A stretch of DNA of 64,000 nucleotides from Ascarosepion bandense (lineage: Eukaryota; Mollusca; Cephalopoda; Sepiida; Sepiidae): NCBI GenBank assembly GCA_037127315.1, contig JBBBDQ010001271.1, forward strand, positions 1,905,501-1,969,500, written 5' to 3'. The number at the start of each line of letters is the position of its first letter. Within the stretch, counting starts at the first letter, position 1. Positions 21,640 through 33,400 of this stretch are shown here, piece by piece. A program made the translations under genes and the position numbers. The notes beneath the pieces were generated by a model that worked only from the letters and a program-made list of their open reading frames with translations, had not been told where the DNA came from and ran no database searches.

Positions 21640-21850
21640 TAATAAACGTCCTGGGTATGACGATACACTGCATCCAGCAGCAAGGTCTCTGATTGAGAGA
21701 CTAGAGATTTTGAGGAGCATGAAACCACCTCGTAATTGCTGTTGTTCCAGGTTCACCCTGACCCAGGTTGGTAGCATCTGTTAGGGTCCCAGCTATGAGT
21801 AAAGCGTGAATCCTCAAATAAAACACTATGAAAGTATAAAAATACATTTT
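21640..21850. repeat. Repeat D copy 1, unclassified
   Basis: Matches 49058-49262 in order: GGGTATGA, CAGCAAGG, CTGATTG/CAGGAG, GGTTCACCCTGAC, GTCCCAGCTAT, AACACTATGAAAGTAT. TGTTAGGGTCCCAGC (TGTTTGAGTCCCAGC in copy 2) is B-box-like, so a SINE is possible. Confidence 0.55.
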
Positions 21851-21869
21851 ATAGTAAAAATACCAGCAA

Positions 21870-22240
21870 TACATATATATAATTATACATTTATATATAA
21901 AATATGTATATATAATTATACATTTATATATAAAATATGTATATATAATTATACATTTATATATAAAATATGTATATATAATTACACATTTATATATAAA
22001 ATACGTATATATAATTATACATTTATATATGTAAAATATGTATATATAATTATACATTTATATATGTAAAATATGTATATATAATTATACATTTATATAT
22101 GTAAAATATGTATATATAATTATACATTTATGTATAGAATACATGTATATAATTACACATTTATGTATAAAATATGCATATATAATTATACATTTATATA
22201 TAAAATACGTATATATAATTATACATATATATAAAAAATT
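21870..22240. repeat. 33-bp AT minisatellite, about 11 copies
   Basis: The unit is ATGTATATATAATTATACAT plus TTATATATAAAAT (33 bp). Some copies have TATGTAAAAT or a C for T change. Because 33 is divisible by 3, every frame without a stop yields an 11-residue repeat peptide (YNYTFIYKICI on plus). The long frames at 21806-22069, 21701-22057 and 22085-22339 are therefore artefacts. Confidence 0.92.
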
Positions 22241-22253
22241 ACCAACAATACAT

Positions 22254-22559
22254 CGGTTAGTTAAGTGCCCTACATGATACACGCTTAGGCAATCATAGCT
22301 TGAAAATGACATGATTGACTGGGTAGAAAATTTTAACACAGTAGGTTACCATTACTTTCTGTAGTAGACTGGTTGCCAATCAAAGATATAGAACCCAATC
22401 TGTCATGTTATTTAACCCATAACTGGAGGAAGAATGGATGAATTAATATATTTCTCATAGGTATCTGCATGTAAGCAAATGCAACGAATTCAACTGGAAT
22501 TTGAACTTGGCTCGCCGATTTCTTCTTTTGATCTGATATCCACTGCAACACAATGCACC
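22254..22559 (-). mobile_element. SINE-A copy 6, full length
   Basis: Full family structure on the minus strand, diverged. It lies right beside the 33-bp minisatellite. A weak 6-bp duplication, ATACAT, is at 22248-22253 and 22560-22565. Confidence 0.85.
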
Positions 22560-22565
22560 ATACAT

Positions 22566-23924
22566 ATTTATAGTAAAATTATCAACAATATGCATGTCTT
22601 AACAAATTTCAGTAATTTCACTAAAACCTATTTAAAATATTACTAAACAACTGACATGAAAGTACTATTTCATGACATTAAGTCATATAATATCCAACAA
22701 TTTCTTATATTAAACTGTATTCGAAGATATAACTTCAACAAAGCTACAACATAAAACACACATCACCACATCGGGTAATGATGTCCACACAAATATGTAT
22801 ATGTAAAAAAGCTGAGTATCTTCTACCATGTACTCAGTTTTGAAAGCGGAATAACAGTTTTATTTCTTCCAAGAAAATTAATTTTGATATTAAATAACCT
22901 ATAAGGAGTTGATAAAATTAAATAAACAAATCAATCAAATCAAATATTAATACAAATAAAATATATATATGTGTGATGAAAATATATCTTTAAGGTATGC
23001 TATATTTATGGCTAGAAATGCTCCCGATCAGAGATGGAGCATATGTAAACATAAAATATAAAAGTGAACAGAGGTCAGCACCAAGTGGCAATGTTCTATT
23101 TCCTGCTTAAATGCAATCTTCAGGCCATGTGTGTTTTGTTTTGGCTGGACTATTTATATATGCTGGTCTATTGTATTATTCTGTTATTGAGTGGGTGGTA
23201 ACAGTTATGTTTCAAATGATTCTAAAGGCTACTGAATAGGAATAATTATGGATATGAATGTGGTTATTTGTAGCTATCTTATAGTCTGGTTTGCTAACTT
23301 TTTTTTACCTTTCCAGACCAACACAAATTACTAAATAAATAATCAGAACTTACCTCAAAAATGCAGACATGAAAACAGATTTTTACTACGTTACTTAAAA
23401 TCAAAAAATAAAAATGAATACCTTGCAAAATACCACCCTAAAAATATGCAAATATAAACACTATATAATAGCATCAAGCTTGTACCCCAAGTATGTCTAT
23501 CTACTAGGGCAGCTAGCCAACCCCTGTTGCAGACGCCTGCTTAGGCACATTGTTCAACACCGACAGAGCCCATCTGTGGTTTATAATGTAACTATGCTAA
23601 GTGAAGTGTAGTTACAATTTTGGAGAGAAAGTGCATTATCTAGCATGATCAACAGTCTGAACAAGGCCAGGATGCTGAAATCCTCAGTCACGATGACTTG
23701 TGACTTTGTGCTAGCACAACCTTCAATAGCGCCCAAATAATTCTGTCTACGTAATTTCTCTCACAAGGTTTAGGTCAAATGTGCCACATGCTGGGATCAC
23801 CTCCTCAGCTATACACACCTCCCTGCAATTTGTTATTGTAGGACCTTGCATGCAAACAAACCTCTCCATCACATTCTATAAATACTTGACTGGGTTCATT
23901 TTGGATGAACATAGTAGCAACATC
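22566..23924. other. Unassigned DNA
   Basis: 23480-23880 has more balanced base composition and may be an unidentified repeat, but no frame reads as a known protein. Remainder AT-rich. Confidence 0.35.
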
Positions 23925-23927
23925 ATT

Positions 23928-24510
23928 TATTGAAAACTAGCTGTACCGGGCCACGGGTTGCTGTGGCTCAGTTTGGTTAAATAGAAAAAAAAAAAAAGAG
24001 AAAGTGCACATTTAATTTCCCAATACTTGTGGGTACACGATATTTTAGTTGTTCCATTTTCTGTGCAGATATAGAGATTGTCTGGTTTGCATTTTTTTAA
24101 ATAGGATGTCAATAATAATTCGTTGAAAGAAAATGAATAGGATATCTTTTTTTTTTAAATGGAAGGGATTTTTCCTGTTTACTCCTGCCAAAATAGAAAT
24201 AATAAAAGAAATGATTTGTTTACCTTCGATTTGGAATTTTCCTATGTTTTCAATGAAATAACAAAGTTTTCTGTTAAGGCGTCTATATTGAAAATGAAAT
24301 TTTTTTTGGTTCAGCTCTCATCGACTAATCAACTTTGCAAAATATATATTTTTTTAATATTGTAATATTTTTAATATAAAGTATATAAAAACAGGCTCGT
24401 ATTTGATTAAAATGCTATAGTAAAATTTCAAAACAATTGGTGCAGCTGTTTTCTTGATTAGCAGATAGTAACAAACAGACAATTACATTTTTATTTATAT
24501 CGATTACTAA
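23928..24510 (+). repeat. Repeat E-like copy, diverged
   Basis: Starts ACTAGCTGTACCGGGCCACG, like ACTAGCAGTATAGCCTGGCA at 49262. Ends with an AAAATTTCAAAACAATTGGT block and ACAAACAGACAATTACATTT, like the other two copies' 3' ends. The middle is different. Confidence 0.45.
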
Positions 24511-24639
24511 AAGAACTGTAATGGGTTTTATGCCCTCATATTCCATGGAAGGTAAAGGATGCAGAACTGACCTACTGGATATAAATCTGATACTTCCTGA
24601 ATTGAATAGGGATATTATTTAAGGTAGTATTATCTTTGG

Positions 24640-24931
24640 ATGTGCATTGTGGCATTGCGGATATAAGCTCAGAATGAGAAATCAGAGAGCTGAGTTTGAA
24701 TTTCAGTTGAATTCCTTGCATTCATTTATGCACAAATAACCTTGGGAAAGGTATTAATCCACCTCTTCCCTCCAGTTAAGGATTAAATAACAGGACAGAT
24801 TGGATTCTATAGCATTGGCTGGCAACCAGTCTACTGCAGAAAGTAATGGCAACCAACTGCCCAGTCAGTCATGTCTCTTTCGAGATGTGATCACCCAACA
24901 AGGTATCATGTATGACACTTAACTGACTGAC
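24640..24931 (+). mobile_element. SINE-A copy 7, full length, with target-site duplication
   Basis: Sense strand: head GCATTGTGGCATTGCGGATA, B box GAGTTTGAATTTC, the body, then CTTAACTGACTGAC. A 9-bp duplication, TATCTTTGG, is at 24631-24639 and 24932-24940. About 20 bp of the body (ACTGCGGGATAATCTTCTG) is missing. Confidence 0.92.
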
Positions 24932-24940
24932 TATCTTTGG

Positions 24941-25309
24941 TTTTGAACGTTAAGGATTACTGACCAGCCAATGTGGGTAGTAATGAGATCCATCAAGTAT
25001 TCTTAGTAGATATATGACACTATAAGTTTGTGGGATGTTGGATGTTTTTACAATTTCAGAAATAAAATCAGCCATGTGTTTGGCAACAACTGTCCAGTTC
25101 AAATTCCCGTACTTGAGTTTGCTTTGCTATGAAAAAACATATAAAAACATGTGCAACAAAGAATGTTACATCCTAAATTGCTTCAATAAGTCCCTTACAA
25201 GATGAAACGTGTTGGCTAAGAATATTTTTTCATTTTGTATTTTAAATTAAAGAGTATTGGTCGGAGGAAGTTAAACATTTTGTTCTATTACATATACACT
25301 CTATCTGAA

Positions 25310-25352
<43 letters not shown>

Positions 25353-25541
25353 CTAGAAGATTTATATAAATAAAATTTGCCACTAAGCTGACTGATGCTA
25401 TATTCAGCACTTTGGCTTTGGAGTTGCATAGCTGAATCATTTAGTAATTCTTCTGTTCACTCATCAGAAGGCTTCAGTAATGGATTTTATCATTTAATCT
25501 AATATATTTTTATCACTTCAAACTAAAAATGATTTTTGAAG

Positions 25542-25578
<37 letters not shown>
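24941..25578. other. AT-rich DNA with two TA arrays
   Basis: (TA)n at 25314-25351 and 25543-25577. Nothing else recognised. Confidence 0.5.
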
Positions 25579-25579
<1 letters not shown>

Positions 25580-26130
25580 TGTTTTAAAAACAAGTAACAT
25601 AACTTTCTCTAAGGACCTTTCATCCAACATCTCATCAGGGGTAAATTGTTGGCAATAAATTATATGAAAGAACAATAATAACGAAAGTGAAAAGCAAAAA
25701 AGTGGGGAAAACATGATAAGATAAATATATGTATATATATTGATGGAAAGGAGAAAATCTTGTGTAAATACAATTAGCGAGGGCCAATTAAAATAAAATA
25801 TCCCCCAACAAATTAAGAGACTTGACAAAATTCTTCTGCTAGCAGAGAGAAAGTTTGTCAAATCTTTGTGACGGCAGAAGGATTTTGTCAAGTCTCTTAA
25901 TTTGTTGGGGGATATTTTATTTTAATTGGCCCTCGCTAATTGTATTTACACAAGATTTCCCCCTTCCCTCAATATATATGTATATATTTATCTTACATTT
26001 TCTCCACATTTTTGCTATTTACTTTCATTATTACTATTCTTTTGTATAATTTATTGCCAATGATTTACACCTGATGAGATGTCGGATGAAATGGCCTTAA
26101 AGACAAATATTTTCCTTGTTTTTAAAACAG
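25579..26130. repeat. Large foldback: about 260-bp inverted repeat with 34-bp spacer
   Basis: The left arm 25579-25839 and right arm 25874-26130 are reverse complements with scattered differences. The outermost CTGTTTTAAAAACAAG and innermost GCAGAAGGATTTTGTC blocks define the ends. Both arms carry CTGATGAGATGTYGGATGAAA near their outer ends (minus strand 25618-25638, plus strand 26071-26091). Because each arm translates the same way, twin frames at 25523-25891 (minus) and 25855-26049 (plus) share about 30 residues; these are not genes. Inverted terminal segments of a Penelope-like element are one possible explanation. Confidence 0.85.
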
Positions 26131-26493
26131 TATATCAAATATATATAAGCATGTAGTGTAGTTATAGAAGAATCCAAAGGAGTATCCTGTACATACAGTG
26201 GTAGGATAACTCTCTAAGAGAGCTCTAAATATGTATGTATATAAATACATAGAGAGCAAATATAAAAAAAAAACTTTAAGCAGACACTTTTTTCATGGTA
26301 AATTGGAAGTAGGGGGTTATTTCAGGTGAATCATCATCAGCTTCTGTCTTTATTGTACAAAAGATTTTAAAATCTTCTGCCTAAATTTAGAAGATGCCAT
26401 CAACTGACTATATTGTTCACAGTTGCAGGTTCAAATCCTCCCAAATGACATATATTTTCCTCACAAAATTTCTCAAAAATATTCAGGCTGGTA

Positions 26494-26532
<39 letters not shown>

Positions 26533-26789
26533 CTCTTTGGACATTGGCACGAAAGACTAAAAGGCAATAGTTGTTTCCAGTTAAAGCGAAACCTTAGACT
26601 GAAAGAAAAATGAATGGATGTAAGTCAAATTTTGATTTCCTGGTATCGATATCAAATAAGTTTTTTTCATCATAAACTGAATTTTGAAGGCTAAATAAGT
26701 CCTATGAGTAAATGGTATCATGGCTGAGACTAAGAACTACAATTATACCTACTTAGAGCCAAACCCGAAGCAAAAACTAAAATAAAAGG
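26131..26789. other. AT-rich DNA with TA array 26497-26528
   Basis: Nothing else recognised. Confidence 0.4.
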
Positions 26790-27192
26790 GCTGAAAAAAT
26801 ACAGATATACAGACAGATAAACAGACACACACACAAACATCTTGCTTTATATATATATCTATATATATATTATCGATTTTCTGCACTATTGTAAGAACTG
26901 CAACCTTGAAACTTCTGAATACCGTTTCTTATGCCTTTGTCTATGAGTGTATCAAATTTGATTAAAATCGGACCACTCCTTCTATAACCCAATTTTTTCG
27001 ATTATCAATTTTTGATATTTATCGGGGGTACCTTGACACAAAACCTAGTTAAGAACACTCACAGACGCTTATAGTTCAACTGCGTAAATTTTCAAGAAAA
27101 TCAGTTCAGTCGTTTCAGAGTCTATAGGTAACGGACACACACACACAGAGACACTTACAGAGACAAAGTTCCATTTATAAATAAGTTTAAAT
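26790..27192 (+). repeat. Repeat E copy, unclassified, with internal TA array
   Basis: Near-colinear with 49390-49818: ACAGACACACACACAAACAT, CTTGC, (TA)n, GATTTTCTGCA, GAACTGCAACCTTGAAAC, AAATCGGACCACT, ATATTTATCGGGG, AAAATTTTCAAGAAAATC, and a CACACA tail ending GACAAAGTTCCATTTAT. No protein seen. The 3' portion resembles the sort of non-autonomous repeat common in invertebrates. Confidence 0.65.
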
Positions 27193-28021
27193 AGTATTGA
27201 TTTTGCAAATGTCAAGCCATCCCCACAAATTAGTTCAAATTAAATAAAAGAGAGAATAATAAAAATGGCAACAATGGAAGAAAGAAAAATTTTTTTTTAC
27301 ATATTAAAAAAATGAATGAATCCAACTTCTCCATTTTATCTTTTTGCTCATTCCTGCATTTTACACTAATTCCAGATTGGATGTATATTTGCTAATAAAA
27401 ATAAGTAATAATTTACACATGTATTAGTACATATGTTTGTGTGTGTGTGAATGTTAAAAATCACCAAAACGTCGGAAAAACTTGATAGAAAATTAAGTTA
27501 TTTCATTTGTAAAATATTCAGCAATATGACACAGAAGGGTAAGTGGAATCCTAGCAGCACACACACACACACACAAAATAGCTCTTAAAGAGTGAATGAA
27601 CACCTCAGTCAATGACTGTACTCCTAACTATGGATTAAATAGTCTCACCAACCTGTAACTGGCCAAGCATGGTGAATACACCTGCATCCCTGTAGAAATG
27701 GTTAATCACAGTGGGTTCCTTCAACAGGAGTGAGTAAGCTGTGGATTTCGCAAGATACAGAAAACAGTGCATAACGTAGGGGAGTTAGAACTCTGAGTAA
27801 ATAATTATAAACACCCTAACAGTTATACATGCAAAAATACTTGTAAAAATGAGTAAACAAAACAACAAATTGAGTTTATAAGCTGGTTGTGATGTGGTGT
27901 TAGAGAAATGAGAAGCACCAATTTCATGAGATTAACAGCAACAAGCAGAGTAAAAGTTTTGCAGTTTATAAATAAAATATAGAAGTTTTATGGATGTCAT
28001 AAAGAGAAAATCTTCACTTGT
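27193..28021. other. AT-rich DNA, unassigned
   Basis: Short (TG)n near 27437 and (CA)n near 27557. 27590-27790 is less AT-rich but not identified. Confidence 0.35.
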
Positions 28022-28365
28022 TAATAAAGATTTTAGTTATATATATTACCCTCTCGCCCATCTATTGAGCACTCTGGGGAAATGGTAAACTTTAAAAGTA
28101 GAAGCAACTCACCGCTATTTACGCATCGTTCTCCAGTAATCGATTGAACACTCTCAGTTACTGGCGTCTAAATACACTGTGTATATAACACGCTAAAATC
28201 TGCCTTCCTAACTGTGCACTGATAGCATAGAGGTAGAATCTCCAACTGATTGGTCAGGTTTCAATTCTGGCTGGAAGCAATTGGATGTCTAACCCTACTG
28301 ATAAGCTGTGATACAGCGAAACGGGACTGTCTGCAGATGATTATATATTACTAAAATCTTTATTA
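28022..28365 (+). mobile_element. SINE-B copy 1 bounded by 16-bp inverted repeats
   Basis: A tRNA-like promoter lies at about 28210-28275: A-box region GATAGCATAGAGGTAGAATC and B box CAGGTTTCAATTCTGG. Upstream is ATTGAGCACTCTGGGGA and downstream GATACAGCGAAACGGGACTG then TCTGCAGATGATT; both match the copy at 63040-63400. The unit is bounded by perfect inverted repeats TAATAAAGATTTTAGT (28022-28037) and ACTAAAATCTTTATTA (28350-28365). Such termini are unusual for a SINE. Confidence 0.6.
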
Positions 28366-28371
28366 CCAGAT

Positions 28372-28373
<2 letters not shown>

Positions 28374-28410
<37 letters not shown>
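28374..28410. repeat. (TA)n microsatellite
   Basis: Pure TA run directly downstream of SINE-B. Confidence 0.95.
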
Positions 28411-28412
<2 letters not shown>

Positions 28413-29383
28413 CTAAATCCTTATTATAGTCTTTATTATTATTATTATTATTATATAAAAACAACTGTCTGTTACAAGGCAAATATCAACAAGACTGTGT
28501 TATTTACCAAGTAAAAGTCTACAAAAATGCAGAAGATCTGGAACCTAAGACTTACATAGGTGCAAACAGGATAGTTTTAAGACTAGATATTTTAACCATA
28601 TGAGTAGTTTTAGAAATGAAAGGTACATGCACAGCACACACTAGGTACGTATGTATGGTCTGTTAAAAAAAAGAGTTAAAAATTGACTCCATTTTAAAAT
28701 GGGAGATACTAAACAGGTGCTCAAAATTTAGAGCAGGACAAAAATTTTGTAAATTTTGTTGGGAGGAGAAGTTAGCCATAGCTCTGTCTGAACCCACACA
28801 TAGTTTATTAACTTCCAAGTCTAAGATTTTAAATAAATGTAAGCATAGAAAACATTGGTTTTTAAATTAAAACGTAAGGTTTTAGTATTATCTTTATGAG
28901 TTGTAGATTTTTTTTGTTTTTTTTTAATAAAATGTTATTACCCCCCCCCCCCCCCTTGGTGTTTGGTATCTTCTGTTTCAATCACATGGGTTTCAGAGTT
29001 TCTTATATGTTATTGCCTTATTTTAGCCTCTTTAGCCAACTTTCTCTGAAGATCCAATTTGGTGAAACCTTGGTAGGTTTGTTGGCTCTCTAGGTTAGTT
29101 ATTTACTTTGTTTTCTCTACTTGCGTATTGAGCACTTTTTGTTTTAGGTTACTTGTCTTGGGTTTTTTTCTTTGGGCTACGGACTTTGACTGATGTTCAA
29201 GTGCTTAGCTCGTTCTTTTTTCATTACCATTTTTTTCCTTCTGCGTATGTACTTGGAGGGATTTTTGAAACGAGTATAATGATACATTTACATTTATATA
29301 TATAAAAAATAATGTTCAAACAATTCATTTCAAATTGTCAGTTTCTTATAACCAAGTTTCATTAAAATTCGTTGATTTCCATA

Positions 29384-29384
<1 letters not shown>
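28411..29384. other. AT-rich DNA with C15 run
   Basis: Poly-C at about 28940-28954. Apparent frames here are low-complexity. No gene recognised. Confidence 0.4.

Positions 29385-29482
<98 letters not shown>
29385..29482. repeat. (TA)n array with TATG variants
   Basis: About 98 bp of TA with periodic ATGTATA interruptions. Confidence 0.95.
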
Positions 29483-32400
29483 AGCCACCACCTTAAAATG
29501 GGTAATGCATAAGCCAAAAGTGGTTGGACTATATTCTTACAAACAGTATATATATACTCTTAGTTCTCATAAAAAAGAAAATAAATTATATGAACATTAG
29601 ATAAAAAAATGAATGAAACCTTACAAAATATTCTTTGCTTATTGCATTAAATATGTATAAAAGAAGGTTTGTTGCTCAAATATACAACATATATGTTTTG
29701 TTTGACAGTGTTTAGGAATGAAACTTGGGAAATTATAAATGCTTTCTCTGTGCATATGCTTTTATACGGCATATATTTTTTCGCATTTATAATATTTCAA
29801 ATCAATAAGGAATTGTTTCTGCAGTACTGCCTGGAGAAGATTTTAATGTTATTCTAGGGACTTTGGTTAAAAAAGACTAATCTACACAATAAAGTATGAA
29901 AGAAAAAACTGTTTATAAATCTATTTCAGAGAAACATTTTCTAATATTAAGTGAGAACTCAGAGGTTTTACAGAAAGCATAGCTACACACAAATGAGGCC
30001 ACTGACACAAAAATACTATGATGAGTAGGGAGTCAGAACACAATACAAAGAATAGAATAAAATGAAATAAATATAAAACTGTTGAAAGAACAAAAATGAT
30101 CTAAATAATAGAATTAGATACTTTTGAAAAGAAATGGTCAGATGGTTTGGATTGAGTAGATAGAAAACTAGGCAGTTGCAGCAAAGTGTTTGCAAATGCT
30201 GGTGGGGGAGGAAGAGGAATAATAACAATAAAAAAGAAAAGAAAAAGAAAAGAAAAAATATGAAGAAAAAAGAAAAAAAAAACGAAAGAAGAAAATGAAA
30301 AAGAAGAAAAATGAAGATAAAAAAATAAGCAATTTACAAAAGCCAGATTTTTATGATTCCAATATCACATACTCTTAATTTACAAAACAAAAATATCTCT
30401 AAAATAGTAGAAGAAATGATCTACTTACGAGTTAAAAAGAAAAAAACCCAGAAAAACAATGCTTGCCTTAATTATTTAAATGTTTATATTTCTTCCTTAA
30501 AATCTTTTTACCCTTAAATTTAAATTCCTGCATCCTATCTTACATCATGTAGTCAATAATAATCATATAAATAGACTAAATTACTTTATGACATTCATCT
30601 CAACAATAAAATCTAATTTTAAATCTTGAAATCAGTACTAAAGAATTCACATTTCAAAAATGGGCAATTTAAAAAAAAAAAAAACTAACATTCCCAAGAA
30701 TCTTATATAATTTTCTAGTTTAAAATTTTACAACAATTTGGTAGAAATATTTTATGTCAGTTCAACAAGAAATTAAGCATACTTATTCACTTGTACATTA
30801 TTTTTTAATTCGTTTTCGAATTTTTAATGTTTCCATTTTCTTCTTTTTAAGAATTCTTTTTTTTACCCTAACAAATCTTCTTTCCTTTTTACACTAAACT
30901 TAGCGCTCTATAACTTTTATGTATCATACCGAGTTACCTCCCTTGTCTAGCTTAGTTAGGTGCAACGCGCACAGTTCAGGAGCAATAACTCTCACGGTTT
31001 TTCTTAAATTTAAATTTGTTATCCCCAATGATTTGCAGTTATATTGTTTATATAATTATTATTTTTATTATTTTATTTATTTTTTGATATTTTTCTTGCT
31101 TTTATTTAATTTCAGAATTTTCTCTTGGATATTGATAGTGTTTTGGGAAAGCTAAAAATATTTCCTATATAAAAATGTTTTTGCTATATGACATTTCAGT
31201 TAATGGGAGATTATCCACTTGGCAATAAATACTAAAAATAGTTTTCTTTTTAAAAACTGGGGTCGCCTAGTAATTATGGCCGGTAGTGTACATGCAAGTC
31301 TGCTATAAACATACACTGGGTCTCAGTGCAGGTGGGTAATCTGGGGAAGGCCTACATTCAAAACAGAGAACCTTTGCAAGAAGAATAAAATGCACAAGCT
31401 TAAAGAAGAAATAAATTTTAAAAAATCAAGTAGTTTGCAGCCGAGAGAGAGAGAGTCTCCATTTGAACTTGGTGAGAATAAAACGTTTTTTTTAACTAAA
31501 TGTTATTTAGAGTTATTATCCTTTATTTATTTGCGAATCTGTAAAATTCTGGTTTATTCTGGTTACATCAGATTACAATAATTTTTAATTTAAAAATAAC
31601 ACAACAAAATGAAGTAATGAAATAAAATCATGTATAAAATCTAAACAATCCACTTTATTATAAATTAGAATTGATGAACTTTTTCAAAAAGATTCCCTGA
31701 CAAAGGATCCAACTAATTTAAGTGAAAAGATTAAAATGTTTAAGTTAATAAAAGAAAAGTTATATATAGAGTTTACTAAAAACCTAAAGTAAGAACTAAT
31801 CTATACACGGCAGAATATTGTTATAATTTTTTGATTTTAGTACTATTTGTTAATTTGTCAGGGAGCATAAATAAGACACATGGTATACAGCTGTGCAGTA
31901 ACATTTAATGTTTCAAATATCCATAAAAAATTGTTGAGAACAAAATCCCCCTCCAACCTCAACAAAAATGTACAAATAGAGATTTTACCTAATCTTTAAA
32001 AGATCTATAGGATGCTTGAAACTGCTATATATATAAAATGTTTAGGCAATACTTAGTATCTTTGAATCCAAATATATCTTCCCTTGTATGTTAAAATAAA
32101 AAACGTAAAAAAAATTCTTGTCTTCAATTATGTTTGTATTATTGAAAGATGATCATATATTATACACGCACATTATTTAAACAAATACTTACGTGATTGT
32201 TGATTTACTTACTAAATCAATACAGAAGTGATCTTTCTTGTGTAAATCTTTCTTGTTTCATTTCTTCCTCAATGATTCAAGTAAAAAGTAATAAAGATGA
32301 ACTTACCTGAAAATAAAAAAAAATATTTTTAGAATTAATAATCATACAATTTCATATAAACATTTACAATACAATATTTATATTGAAAATAGTCATATTC

Positions 32401-32980
32401 TTTTGCAAACCCTCAAAAAGCAACAAATGATTATTAAACTGACATAGTTTTGTTCACACAACTTTACCATTTCTACCTACCCGAGACAATCTTTTTAAGT
32501 GTCAGAAGCGGTATAAAAGTATACTCTCTGCTTTGGTCTTCCATCTCATAAAGGGTCTATTATGTTGTCTTTTGGCAGGGAAATAATTTTTTTCCTTTTC
32601 TTCAAACCAGTTTAGCTTTGCAAATGCATTCAAGTTATCCTATTTTACATTCAATGTGACAATGGAGATCAGCCCTCAACTGTTTTCTGGCATAAAGCTA
32701 TAGCCATTAAAAACTTATTTGTAGATTCCAAAAGAGATACTTGCGCACTTCAAGTTCACACAATTTTGTCGATTTTCAGTAAAGGAAGTGGATGTTTTAA
32801 AACAACATTTTTAAAAAATAATACAATTTTATTTTTGTTACTTCATCAGTTTATATAAAACTTAATAGTTCTTTGTTGTCTGATAGAAATCAATATTTTC
32901 ATGTTAAGTCTAGATTAAAATAAATAAATAAAATTACTACACTTCAATTATAGTTTGGTTAATTTAGAGTAAAATCTGTA
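29483..32980. other. 3.5 kb AT-rich, repeat-poor DNA
   Basis: A polypurine tract lies at about 30225-30330 (A and G only except a few bases). AAGGGAGGTAAC (minus strand) is at 30932-30943. 31255-31380 is GC-richer but unidentified. No exon could be argued. Confidence 0.4.
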
Positions 32981-32984
32981 TTTG

Positions 32985-33320
32985 ACAATTTGTAAGTTTA
33001 TGTCAGAGTTTGATTATTAGTAAACCTATGTCAGAATTTAAATATTTGTGAATCTATGTTTGTGTGCGACTATTTGTAAATCTATGGTTGTGTGTGTCTA
33101 TTTGTAAATATATGTCAGAGTTTGACTATTTGTAAGTGTCTGTCAGAGTTGTATCTTTGTAAATATATGTTTGAGTGTGACTATTTGTATCTGTCAGAGT
33201 TTGACTATCCATAGGTGTCAGTCAGACTGTGACTATTTGTAAGTGCTGGTCACACTGTGACTATTTGAAGGTGTTTATCAGAGTTTGGCTATTTGTAAAT
33301 GTATGTTTGAGTATCCGTCA
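32985..33320. repeat. Degenerate minisatellite, about 29-30 bp unit
   Basis: About eleven variants of GACTATTTGTAAGTGTATGT followed by CAGAGTTT. The CAGAGT and CTATTTGTAA blocks alternate at near-regular spacing. Not coding (many stops). Confidence 0.85.
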
Positions 33321-33324
33321 GATT

Positions 33325-33400
33325 TTATAACTCTATGAGTTCAATACCTGGCCACAGCAGAGATGAAGTTTCCACAAAAATTAAATTAAAAAAAAAAGAG
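33325..33400 (+). repeat. SINE-C head fragment
   Basis: TATGAGTTCAATACCTGGCC followed by ACAGCAGAG matches the B-box region of SINE-C at 55907 (GAGTTTAATACCTGGCTCC, AGCAGAGG), and is followed by an A-run. No body follows. Confidence 0.45.

Noticed and set aside
21701..22339. Repetitive Tyr/Ile-rich peptides on both strands
   Set aside because: The 33-bp minisatellite is divisible by three and lacks stops; both strands give similar peptides, so this is not protein coding.
25523..26049. Twin frames sharing about 30 residues on opposite strands
   Set aside because: A direct consequence of the large inverted repeat; no protein family resemblance.
26320..26340. CTGATGA...GAAA on the minus strand
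   Set aside because: The sequence between the boxes does not pair; likely chance or fully decayed.
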